Shown in pieces: positions 41,980 through 49,900 of a DNA stretch of 64,000 nt (within the stretch, counting starts at the first letter, position 1; each line of letters begins with the position of its first letter). A program made the translations under genes and the position numbers. This stretch comes from a virus, in the IMG/VR virus record IMGVR_UViG_3300009081_000001, positions 23,060 to 87,059 of that record; one strand, 5' to 3'. The notes beneath the pieces are model-generated. The model was not told the DNA's origin. It did no database searches and saw nothing but the letters and a program-made list of their open reading frames with translations.

Positions 41980-42618
41980 GTGGAACCAGATCCGATCTCG
42001 CCCGACGATCCGATTTGGCGGGGTATCGGCTACGTGTTCCTTGTGGCCCAACTGGCGCTGGCCGTTTACCTGTATCAGTACAGCGCCGTGGTCACATGGA
42101 TAATGGTAGGCTGCACTGTGGCGTGGGGTGCAATAATTCTATTCTCTAAGGAGGAAATAGATGGGACAGCTACACATCATAGATGGGACCGGGCATACGG
42201 TTATTCCGTGGGATGCGCGGGACGTGACTACAGTAGACACGGCCAAGCGGATATTCGCACAGGCACTACTCGAAGGACGCCTGGCGATTGGGGATGGGAA
42301 GATAATGCACAAGTTCGACTCTTCGGTCAAGAGAGTGACCCTGATAGCCCCACAGGCAGGGGGCTGAGACTCCTGCTGGCAAACCTGGACCGGCACCAGA
42401 GGGCAGAGTGGTTGCGGTCTAGGCAGATCACGGTCATCGGCTCATTGGGTGGCGTGTACAGATGTAAGCACAACTTTGTTTACCGTGGTGGTGTTGGGTA
42501 TTGCCTGCAACCGACAATACCCATACCGGAACCAGATGCAGTGCTATGCCGGGTGCTGCTACTCCAGGCAGACGAGACGGAGTTCTTGAAGAGGGCAAAC
42601 AAGCTAAATGGCTGGTAG
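41980..42618 (+). CDS. Composite ORF: two-helix membrane start plus conserved phage C-terminal domain (212 aa, GTG)
   Basis: GTG at 41980. Residues 15-55 hold two membrane helices (YVFLVAQLALAVYLYQYS, VVTWIMVGCTVAWGAIILF). Residues 60-128 are low-quality sequence that overlies the gene at 42161-42367 in another frame. Residues 129-212 (LLLANLDRHQRAEWLRSRQI, VIGSLGGVYRC, DAVLCRVLLLQADETEFLKR) match a family I recall from many phages, where it directly follows a small protein like the 42161 one. So this may be two genes joined by chance openness, the second restarting near CTG at 42364, or a real fusion. Confidence 0.5.
   Translation: MEPDPISPDDPIWRGIGYVFLVAQLALAVYLYQYSAVVTWIMVGCTVAWGAIILFSKEEIDGTATHHRWDRAYGYSVGCAGRDYSRHGQADIRTGTTRRTPGDWGWEDNAQVRLFGQESDPDSPTGRGLRLLLANLDRHQRAEWLRSRQITVIGSLGGVYRCKHNFVYRGGVGYCLQPTIPIPEPDAVLCRVLLLQADETEFLKRANKLNGW
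42161..42367 (+). CDS. Small protein ending in Gly-Gly (68 aa), nested
   Basis: AAGGAGGAAATAG precedes the ATG, a very strong site. MGQLHIIDGTGHTVIPWDAR ... TLIAPQAGG resembles short phage proteins with a C-terminal diglycine that sit in front of the domain encoded at 42370-42618. Ubiquitin-like folds share the GG end, but I cannot claim that fold. It lies wholly inside the open frame of the 41980 ORF. Confidence 0.6.
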   Translation: MGQLHIIDGTGHTVIPWDARDVTTVDTAKRIFAQALLEGRLAIGDGKIMHKFDSSVKRVTLIAPQAGG

Positions 42619-42627
42619 GTAGACATA

Positions 42628-42966
42628 ATGGGAAAGAAAGAAGAAAGTGGATTCTCCATAGACCTGGGCAACACCCAATTTGCAATATGGGGGTGGGTGT
42701 TCGGTGCGCTGGCCGTAGCTATCGCCCTGGCTGCACTAATGCTGACTGCTGCCCTATCCACCGGCATCCTTTTCATATCTGGCGGCATCGGTGGGGGGCT
42801 GTTCATCATCTGCGTTGGCAAGGCAACGGAGAGCATCATAGACGCCAAGGCCCGTAGGGATTACTTGAGGCTGCGGGGCAACGCCGAGATCCTTGCAGCC
42901 AGGAAGAACGGCCATCTATCCGGGCACCCCGATTACAAGCTGCTGCAGGGTAGGAAACGTGAATGA
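42628..42966 (+). CDS. Membrane protein with two helices (112 aa)
   Basis: FAIWGWVFGALAVAIALAAL and LSTGILFISGGIGGGLFIIC are membrane helices; a basic cytoplasmic tail follows (DAKARRDYLRLRGNAEILAA). Ribosome site is weak (GGTAGGTAGACATA). Unknown. Confidence 0.6.
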   Translation: MGKKEESGFSIDLGNTQFAIWGWVFGALAVAIALAALMLTAALSTGILFISGGIGGGLFIICVGKATESIIDAKARRDYLRLRGNAEILAARKNGHLSGHPDYKLLQGRKRE

Positions 42967-42979
42967 GACAGGAGTGTTT

Positions 42980-43060
42980 ATGACAGGGATGCTCATAGGC
43001 TATTGCGGTGGGGCAGTGGTCCGGTTGTTCGTGAGATTGTTTCGTCAAAGTGCGATTTGA
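42980..43060 (+). CDS. Tiny protein (26 aa)
   Basis: ATG at 42980 after GACAGGAGTGTTT. MTGMLIGYCGGAVVRLFVRL..., a small amphipathic peptide. Its end overlaps the inverted repeat at 43040. Tentative. Confidence 0.35.
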   Translation: MTGMLIGYCGGAVVRLFVRLFRQSAI

Positions 43061-43065
43061 CGAAA
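43040..43065. promoter_or_regulatory. 10-bp inverted repeat
   Basis: TTTCGTCAAA, six bases, TTTGACGAAA. Perfect dyad. Could be an operator or an mRNA hairpin ahead of the 43166 gene; it recalls half of the TTTCCG palindrome but is distinct. The stretch 43066-43165 holds no other feature I can see. Confidence 0.5.
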
Positions 43066-43165
43066 GATGGTTCGCATAATATATCATATCGGAAGCAATT
43101 CACAGAAGCCATGAGATAGCATACAGGGACATAAATAGCGCATAGAACAAGGGGGTATTTGGTCA

Positions 43166-43351
43166 ATGAGAAAGAAAAGATTTGACTTGCTCGATCTGGC
43201 ATTCCTGTTACTGCTGCTTACCATTGGTGCGGCCATGTTGTTGTTCTCGCTGTCTGCTACGCCCGGTGGGGCAATATCTGGTAGGCTACCTTATGTCGAG
43301 TTATGGCCCTTCACTTTGCAACTTGACATCAGGCTTGTGAACGTGGTATAA
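43166..43351 (+). CDS. Small membrane protein (61 aa)
   Basis: RKKRFDLLD is followed by a long hydrophobic helix (AFLLLLLTIGAAMLLFSL), then a short extracytoplasmic part. AAGGGGG lies 13 bases upstream. The end overlaps the 43323 promoter. Unknown. Confidence 0.5.
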   Translation: MRKKRFDLLDLAFLLLLLTIGAAMLLFSLSATPGGAISGRLPYVELWPFTLQLDIRLVNVV

Positions 43352-43352
43352 T
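43323..43352 (+). promoter_or_regulatory. Rightward promoter for the RecA-like ATPase
   Basis: TTGACA (43323-43328), 18 bp, TATAAT (43347-43352) with TGG before the -10. GTGAAC in the spacer. Confidence 0.8.
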
Positions 43353-43399
43353 GGTTCTGTACTGTGATGGTTCGCTCAAGATCACGAAAGGAGTGGAAA

Positions 43400-44440
43400 A
43401 TGAGCGATGAGTTGTTTCCTCAGCCGGTTCCTATCGTTGTCCTCACTGGAGAATATGAGAGTGGTAAGACTCTCGCAATTCTCACTACAGGCTACCCCAT
43501 TGAGAGGGTACTGCTATACGACCTGGAGATCAGTTCGGAAACCTACCACGGCGAGGGTGCCAAGTGGACAAGGGTGGACCCGATCAGCCAGCTATCCGAG
43601 GGTTGGAACAACCTACAGTTGTACGAGGCATGGGCCAAGCACGTCAGGACCATCCAGCCGGGCCAGTATGACGTGATTGGCATTGACCCAATCGAGCGCA
43701 TTGAGGCCGGTATCACCGATTGGACGCAGCGCCATCCCGAGTTCTTTGGGCACAGCGCCAACCAGTACCAGCGCATGAGTGGCTTGATGTGGGGAGACGT
43801 GAAAGACTTGTGGGCACGTCATATCTTGGATCTCAAGAGCAAGTGTCGCATGGTAATCCTCACGGCACACATGAGGAACATCTATCTGGACAACAAGCCC
43901 ACCGGCCAGCGGGAGCGCAAGGGGAAGGAAACCCTGTCCGAGCTGGCAACGCTAGAGCTGGAGCTTACCCGCGTTATCAAGGGAAAGAAGCAAGCCCTAC
44001 CCGCTGCCAAGGTGCTCAAGTCTCGCCTGCTGTATGGCGACTTGTCGGACCCCACTACTATCCGGCCCATGTTCGACCCCTGGATCAACCCGTTCTCTTG
44101 GGCCATCGTGCGTGACTATATGAACCACGGTGCAGACCCCGACAACCTCAAGACAGAACCAGGGCCTAGTCCCGAAGAGAAGGAGATGGAAAAGCTGCGG
44201 TTGCAAGCTACCATCGCCCAGGCCCACCTTGCGGGTATGGATAGCCCGTCTATCACTGGCAGCAATGGAGCCATGACCGGCGCAGAGTTCACGGCTTACG
44301 TTGAGAAGCAAGGCTGGTCAATGGATGAAGCCAAGGCCAGGCTGCTGGAGAAGTTTGGCCCTGGCTATAAGGACGACCTGGCACCCCAGTACATTGCATT
44401 CCTTACAGACTTCTATGCTGCTACAGGAGGGAACGCATGA
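43400..44440 (+). CDS. RecA/Sak4-like phage ATPase
   Basis: 346 residues from the ATG at 43400 (AAAGGAGTGGAAA). Walker A GEYESGKT (17-24), Walker B YDVIGIDPIERI (90-101), then MVILTAHMRNIY as the sensor strand. No helicase motifs. Phage proteins of this kind (Sak4 or AAA_24 type) take part in strand annealing or recombination. The C-terminal 120 residues are helical with an acidic, glutamate-rich stretch (PSPEEKEMEKLRLQATIAQA). Given SSB, a Cas4-like nuclease and a RecU-like resolvase elsewhere, it would complete a recombination set. Confidence 0.75.
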   Translation: MSDELFPQPVPIVVLTGEYESGKTLAILTTGYPIERVLLYDLEISSETYHGEGAKWTRVDPISQLSEGWNNLQLYEAWAKHVRTIQPGQYDVIGIDPIERIEAGITDWTQRHPEFFGHSANQYQRMSGLMWGDVKDLWARHILDLKSKCRMVILTAHMRNIYLDNKPTGQRERKGKETLSELATLELELTRVIKGKKQALPAAKVLKSRLLYGDLSDPTTIRPMFDPWINPFSWAIVRDYMNHGADPDNLKTEPGPSPEEKEMEKLRLQATIAQAHLAGMDSPSITGSNGAMTGAEFTAYVEKQGWSMDEAKARLLEKFGPGYKDDLAPQYIAFLTDFYAATGGNA

Positions 44441-44550
44441 AGCACAAGCTGTACTTCTTCCTGGCTCTGTTCATCCTCTTCGCGCCCAAGTGTGCGCCAA
44501 CCGATCTACCGGCACCAGCCGCCATCATTACGCTGCTGTTCGGCAGCTAA
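44437..44550 (+). CDS. Small signal-peptide or membrane protein (37 aa)
   Basis: 4-bp overlap with the ATPase gene. MKHKLYFFLALFILFAPKCA then PTDLPAPAAIITLLFGS: hydrophobic, with a cysteine where a lipobox could end, although the -3/-1 residues are not ideal. Unknown. Confidence 0.45.
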   Translation: MKHKLYFFLALFILFAPKCAPTDLPAPAAIITLLFGS

Positions 44551-44579
44551 CAACGGATTGCATAGGAGAGGATAACAGA

Positions 44580-44936
44580 ATGGATCAACCAACTCTTTTT
44601 GAAGCGCCCGTATCGTGCCCGCGTTGTGGGCAACTCTGCACAACGTCCCAGCCGACAGGCAAGGATGTACGCTTTATGCAGAGGGTGACGAAAGTTAGCC
44701 CGACCGCCATGTGTGCAACCTGCGCCATGACTGCCTTTATCAAATCGGTTGAGACGTTTCGTTATGGTATCGAGCGAAACGGTGTGCGGATGTTCCTTGA
44801 CCCAATGGTGCAAGGGCAATTCGCGGCGCTCTTACAGGGCTATGGCGACGCTACGCCGGGAGAGATCAACTGGCAGGCGTTGGTTGAAAACTGGGATTTG
44901 CCCATGCCAAGCAGCAAGTCCCGTAGCAGCAAGTGA
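44580..44936 (+). CDS. Zinc-ribbon protein (118 aa), last rightward gene
   Basis: ATG at 44580 after GGAGAGGATAACAG. CPRCGQLCTT and MCATCAM give the zinc knuckles; the rest is helical with a serine/lysine tail (SSKSRSSK). It precedes the convergent terminator. Unknown. Confidence 0.6.
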   Translation: MDQPTLFEAPVSCPRCGQLCTTSQPTGKDVRFMQRVTKVSPTAMCATCAMTAFIKSVETFRYGIERNGVRMFLDPMVQGQFAALLQGYGDATPGEINWQALVENWDLPMPSSKSRSSK

Positions 44937-44955
44937 TGAGTTGTAGCTAGAACCA

Positions 44956-44990
44956 GAGGGCCGGGGGTGGAGTCCCGGCCCTCTTTCATT
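44956..44990. terminator. Convergent terminator
   Basis: GAGGGCCGGG (44956-44965) pairs with CCCGGCCCTC (44974-44983), then TTTCATTT. It separates the rightward early region from the leftward tail region; a palindrome copy follows at 44988. Confidence 0.85.
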
Positions 44991-45002
44991 TCCGACGGAA
45001 AT
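44988..45002. repeat. 15-bp palindrome, copy 30
   Basis: Perfect, between the convergent terminator and the end of the holin-like gene. Confidence 0.95.
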
Positions 45003-45004
45003 GG

Positions 45005-45229
45005 TTAGTGCTGAAAGTTGCCCGCCGCCTTGGCCTGGCCGTCCTCATAGCCAATCGCCACAATGACAGCCACCCACACCGGCTGCTGAATGCCGATCAT
45101 AAACAACACATCTTCTGCAATAGCAGGGGAGGCGTACTTGCCCACGAAGTAGACGACCGTGTTGATAGCCACGTCCAGCAGCAGCAGCAGAAACTTGCGC
45201 GACCGAAACAACGCCTTAATTGGATTCAT
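45005..45229 (-). CDS. Holin-like small membrane protein (74 aa)
   Basis: ATG at 45229 after AAGGAGAGAACAGG. FRSRKFLLLLLDVAINTVVYFV and VWVAVIVAIGYE are hydrophobic segments; the N-terminus is basic. Position at the end of the tail operon and size suit a holin, but no endolysin follows in this window, so the call is tentative. Confidence 0.5.
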   Translation of the reverse strand: MNPIKALFRSRKFLLLLLDVAINTVVYFVGKYASPAIAEDVLFMIGIQQPVWVAVIVAIGYEDGQAKAAGNFQH

Positions 45230-46142
45230 CCTGTTCTCTCCTTGGGTTGAGCCAAAAGGCCCAGTCTGTCCTATCTTTCGGGAACGGATACCAGTACCCA
45301 TTCCTCAACACCCAAAAGCCACTCACCCACTTGGGATGTCTGGTTGTGCCGTTGACCGTCTTGTAGTACCGTGTCTCTGGCCTGGTACAATGGCCCAGGT
45401 CAATGGCAACGTGCTTGCCGTCCTTGGTGAAATTCATAGAGAAGTGATGCGTATGCCCGCCTGCCACGTCGCACTGCTCTATCTCCGCTCTATCCCTGGC
45501 TACACTACCCGGCACCTTGGCATACGCGCCAAAGTGCTCTACCCTGGCACCCTGTATGGTCATCCACTTATAGAAAGAGATATCCAGGTTGCCCAGGTCT
45601 GCCCACTTATCCTGCATCATCTGAAAGAAGCCCCACTCCCGCTGTCTCGTACCCCTCTGCTCATGGTTCCCCTTGATGATGCAGATCCTCTTGAAGTGCT
45701 GAAACAGCCCCTCCAGTACCCGGCCCCCATCCTGCAGAGAGTCCTCCATTGTGTAGCGGCTGCCCTCGTCGGTGTCCTCTGAGGGCCAGTGTCCCAAGGC
45801 ATCACAGGCCAGCAAGTCACCCGCGATGACTAGTGTTTCTATTCCAAACAGCTTTCCGACGGAAACGGCGTACCCCAGTAATTCCGCGTCGTGATAGGGA
45901 ATCTCTAAGTCGCTGATGATCACGGCGTTTTCGTCTAGCTCTATCGCGTCGTCGTAGCTTCGGCATTGTCCTGTCCTGATACCGGGCCACCACAGGAGCC
46001 TTCCCTTGCGGTAGCAATCCAAACGCCATTCCTTGATAGTACTCGGTGCTCGGTCGTACTTATCGCACAGCTCATAGATATCGAGACGCGAACAATCCGC
46101 TATGAACTGCGCTTCCACGTCTTCCGGGCATTTACCAGCCAT
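45216..46142 (-). CDS. Calcineurin-like metallophosphoesterase with N-terminal helix-turn-helix
   Basis: 308 residues. Metal-binding motifs are all present: SDLEIPYH (D78, H84), AGDLLACD (G108, D109), KGNHEQ and GHTHH. Residues 20-41 (LDIYELCDKYDRAPSTIKEW) look like a helix-turn-helix, unusual for this family but seen in some phage relatives. It hydrolyses phosphoesters of unknown nature. A palindrome copy (45852-45866) encodes VSVGK in the region between the first two motifs. In phage tail operons such enzymes have no settled role. Confidence 0.8.
   Translation of the reverse strand: MAGKCPEDVEAQFIADCSRLDIYELCDKYDRAPSTIKEWRLDCYRKGRLLWWPGIRTGQCRSYDDAIELDENAVIISDLEIPYHDAELLGYAVSVGKLFGIETLVIAGDLLACDALGHWPSEDTDEGSRYTMEDSLQDGGRVLEGLFQHFKRICIIKGNHEQRGTRQREWGFFQMMQDKWADLGNLDISFYKWMTIQGARVEHFGAYAKVPGSVARDRAEIEQCDVAGGHTHHFSMNFTKDGKHVAIDLGHCTRPETRYYKTVNGTTRHPKWVSGFWVLRNGYWYPFPKDRTDWAFWLNPRREQDESN
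45852..45866. repeat. 15-bp palindrome, copy 31
   Basis: CTTTCCGACGGAAAC, inside the metallophosphoesterase gene (VSVGK). Confidence 0.85.
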
Positions 46143-46146
46143 CGCG

Positions 46147-46773
46147 CTACCGCATCAGGCCGATGATGGTGTCTAGCTTCTGGAAGAGGGTGAGCCACCG
46201 TGCATCTACCGTAGGTGGTTCTTCTGGTGGGAGTACATCATCGACAAACTGTTGTAGGATCACGTCAAAGTGATCGTGGTTTGTGTGTCCCAACATGCCC
46301 AGGTGATAGACTACATCGGTATTCTGCCCGTACACCCAGGTTGCATGAGGGCCAACACGCCTATTGGGATCGTCGCCATAGGGCCAGTAATACGCACCCT
46401 TGCCCATCCCAAAGCCGGTATCACCATTCAGGTTAGTCCAGCCGGTCACTGCCCGCCCTGGCCTCACGTCTGCCGGGAGCCCATTGGTAGGGGCAGCACT
46501 GGAGTCAAGGTCTGCGTCGGGCCAGTACCAGGCCACCTTCATCATGTCTACCGGCCTGCCACTGGCATCCAGCACCTTGACGATAAGGGTAGTGCTTGCC
46601 ATCGGTGAGGCAGAGATGCGCTGTGTTGATTCGTCCTTCACTTCCTGCAACAGCACACAACGAAAGCCCACTCCTGGCCCCTTGGGATAGATAGCAATGT
46701 CTCCGTAGTTCTCTTTGAGCCATTGCCAATCCTTCTCATTCCCATCCCTGTCAAGAATCCGTGGTAGTGTCAC
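46147..46773 (-). CDS. Hypothetical protein with immunoglobulin-like module (208 aa, GTG)
   Basis: GTG at 46773 after AAGGAGGAAACGG; the longer frame has no site. LIVKVLDASGRPVDMMKVAW is the pattern of a beta-sandwich domain; GKGAYYWPYGD and HATWVYGQNTDVVYHLGMLG follow. The end is a short helix. Likely a virion-surface or host-binding protein, by location near the fibre. Confidence 0.55.
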   Translation of the reverse strand: MTLPRILDRDGNEKDWQWLKENYGDIAIYPKGPGVGFRCVLLQEVKDESTQRISASPMASTTLIVKVLDASGRPVDMMKVAWYWPDADLDSSAAPTNGLPADVRPGRAVTGWTNLNGDTGFGMGKGAYYWPYGDDPNRRVGPHATWVYGQNTDVVYHLGMLGHTNHDHFDVILQQFVDDVLPPEEPPTVDARWLTLFQKLDTIIGLMR

Positions 46774-46972
46774 CCGTTTCCTCCTTGGTCGAGACGATAA
46801 AGATATCCGCCCCGCGTTGCTGTAGATTTCCGTCGGAAATGCCCGCCTCTTTGGCATAGGACTTCTGCAAGCGAATCATGGCCTTGTCGTACTTGGCGAG
46901 GATCCCATTCCTCTGGTCTACCAAGGCCGTGACCGTCAACACTTCTTCTTCCGTCAACTGATACTCTTTCAT
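46751..46972 (-). CDS. Hypothetical helical protein (73 aa)
   Basis: ATG at 46972 after AAGGAGAGAAAC. TEEEVLTVTALVDQRNGILA is helical; the palindrome at 46826-46840 supplies ISDGN. Overlaps the next gene by 23 bp. Possibly a fibre accessory. Confidence 0.55.
   Translation of the reverse strand: MKEYQLTEEEVLTVTALVDQRNGILAKYDKAMIRLQKSYAKEAGISDGNLQQRGADIFIVSTKEETGDTTTDS
46826..46840. repeat. 15-bp palindrome, copy 32
   Basis: Perfect, inside the 46751-46972 gene (ISDGN). Confidence 0.95.
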
Positions 46973-46982
46973 GTTTCTCTCC

Positions 46983-49900
46983 TTATACTTTGTCTACCGC
47001 TACCCGGTAGGCGGCTCCGTTTATCGTTACTGTCAGGTATCCGTCAGGGGTTGGGGCACCCGCCGTATAGCCACCCAATTCCCACTTGGTTGTGCCCTGG
47101 TCCGTACTCAAGACGCCAGAGCAATATAGATCGCCAGTAATGTCTACGTCACCCAACATCGTGATAGTGGTCCCAACGCCATCCTCCGTTGTTAGCTTGA
47201 TATAGCCGATGTTAGAGTTCGTTGACGTTGAAAGCGCGACCTCTGTGTCGTATCCAGCCTCGTTTGTGAAGGCGAAGAGTTCGATGTTGGAATCTGCCTC
47301 ATACGATGCGCCCGTTGTCATATAAAGCGTCCTCTGATTGGCAAAGGGCGGCTCTGTCCGTATTACATAAATGCGTCCATGTATATCTGATCCATTTCGC
47401 CAGGAGCAGGTAGATGAGTGAGCATTAGAATCATTAAAGGCCAGGCCACCAGAGTTGAGGTTTACCGCCCCACCACCAGCAGCTATAGAACCATCGGTGT
47501 TAATGTAAGCCTGTGTTTCTCGTGGACTGCCACCCCGGAACAGAAGTTTCCCCGCGCTCTGGTCCCACAGGATAGAGGCTCTGTTCACGGAGTTGTCGCC
47601 AATGAGGATGTCACCCGCCTCCATCGCCTCTGCCGGTGAGCCATAGTTCTGCGCGTTGGCAAAGATAGCAATGGCCGTAGTAGCCACTGCCGATATGTCA
47701 GAGCCAAAGAATACGTCGCCGTCCGGTTGGATGGAAACGCTTTGAGCCCCACTGGTATATGCTTGGTATCCGCCCGCCGGGTCTATCTGGACACGAGCCC
47801 CACTAGCCGCCGAAGCAAGCCTAAACTTTGGCGTTCCCGCGTCAATTCCAAGCCACACACCTGCCCCCGCGCTGGACGTTACCCCATCCCCAATAGCAAG
47901 CCTGGTGCTGTTCATCTCAAGCCTGGTGCCACTGGTGCTTGAGGCTATGGCAAACTTCCCATCCAGAATGTAGATACCAGGGCTTGCCGTAGAGCCCGCA
48001 TCTACCAAGGGGCGCTGCAGGGCGTACATGGCTGCTACTTGGTCAGCGGTAAGAACGCTGCTGAGTGTAGCGATCTCTGAGATGGTCCCGCCAAGGTTCA
48101 GCGCCGTACCAACGATAGGCGTGTAGCCGATGCCAAGGTAGGTGCCTGCCGTCCAGCCCCCCCCACCACAGGTGCCCGTGTCTACCAACGCGCCGTCCAG
48201 ATAGAGGGTGCTCACGTCGCCGGCCACATTCCAGGTAAAGACGGCGCAATGCTCTGTGTTGGCAGTGATAGACCCCGCCGCGCTCGTGCAGCGCACGTCG
48301 GCATTGATCCGATACGAGATAGAGCCGTCGGCCACAACCCGCCCGTCAAACTCACTGTTGGCGTTGCCTAAGCACCAAAGCACACCACCAGACGGGTTTG
48401 CCAGGTCATTGATTTTGAACCAGACGATGACAGTACCGGCACTGGTATCTACTGTTCCACCAATGGGCGCTTGCACCGTATTCTCAACGCGAGTGGTTGT
48501 GCTGTTGTGCGCCGTGCCACTCCAGGTACACCAATTCATCGAGCCGATGGCAACCGTGGTCAGCCGCGTCACCTCCAGTTGCAAGCCGTCGGCATAGAAG
48601 GAATCGCCCGCCGTGGTAGACAACGAGCGAACGTCCACCCGCAGCGCCGTTCTATCTGCCCGCAAAACGGTATGCGTCACCCACACCCGCTGCCAGCGGG
48701 TCGAGGACAGAGTGACGGTGCCGATGGTCAATTCAGTGGCGGTTGCCCCGCCCGTCTCACGGATGATCACCTGTGCCGTATCGCCCGAGGTGCCCGCCGC
48801 AGCCCGCACGTAAGCCGAAAAGTAATAGACGGTGTTCTGAACGGGGTTTGTCACCGCCTCCGTGTTGTACATGATCGGTCCATCCCCGGTTGTGTCAGTC
48901 GTCAAGAGGAATGAGGCCCCATCGTACAGGTATTGGGCCGTACTCCTGGCCCGTGTGCCGTTGGCAATGGCCCACCAGTCCGTGACGTTCACCCCGGCAG
49001 AGGGGTTGGCTACGATGTTGGTGCAGCCCGCCTCGATCACGAGCCCACGAGTCCCGATCCACCTACCCTGAACCTGATGGAAGGCCCCGGTGATAGCCGC
49101 CGTCTGCCCTCTAGTAGATGCCCAGGTTGTGGCGCTCATCTCTCCATGCGGCCCCCACAACGCAAGGCCATTGGCCTGAGAGAAGAGGAATGAGCCAGAG
49201 TCCTCGCTGATTGCCAGCATGGAGAGCCACAAGTCACCGTCGCCGTATACCTTGAACCTAGCCCCTGACTCTGACGCACCAAGCCACAACAGGTTATCGC
49301 CATCCCCGGCGGTTGGGTCCAGCTCACCGCGCACGTTGCCCGCGCTATCAATCCAGTACTGATGCACCCCCTTTAAGGTAAGCTGCTGGTCTGACAGGAT
49401 AAGGTAGTTGTCGATGCTGGCATTGCTCAAGTCCGTAGAGGCTGCGATACCCCATTCCTCTGACAGCCCAAGCACTCCATTCAGGTTGCCCAGTCTTACC
49501 CTTGGGGTGATGGTAGGTGGATCGTAGCTTGGCCCCCATGAGCCCGTCTTGGTGTTGTCTACGGTAAAGATATCCAGGTAGGGAGCATATTGCAGATCGC
49601 TTGTGATCAGGATAGCCCCGGTATAGCCACTCACCTGGTCAACCTTGCACCACACCACACCGCTGGCCCCTTGGGGAATGGCAAGAGTAGCAACACCGCC
49701 CTTACGCCACACGCAGTTAACATCATAGGTGCCGGGATTGCCCTCAGTCAAGTCCCGGTCGCTATTGCTAGAGGGAACCCCATTCACTTCAAGGTACAAG
49801 TCCCAAAGGTCGAGCCCGGTCCCTGCCTCATCCCGCGCCATGAACTTGAGACGCAGTAGATCGTTGTTAGCGACGTAGCAAAGCCCCGTATCCCAGGATG

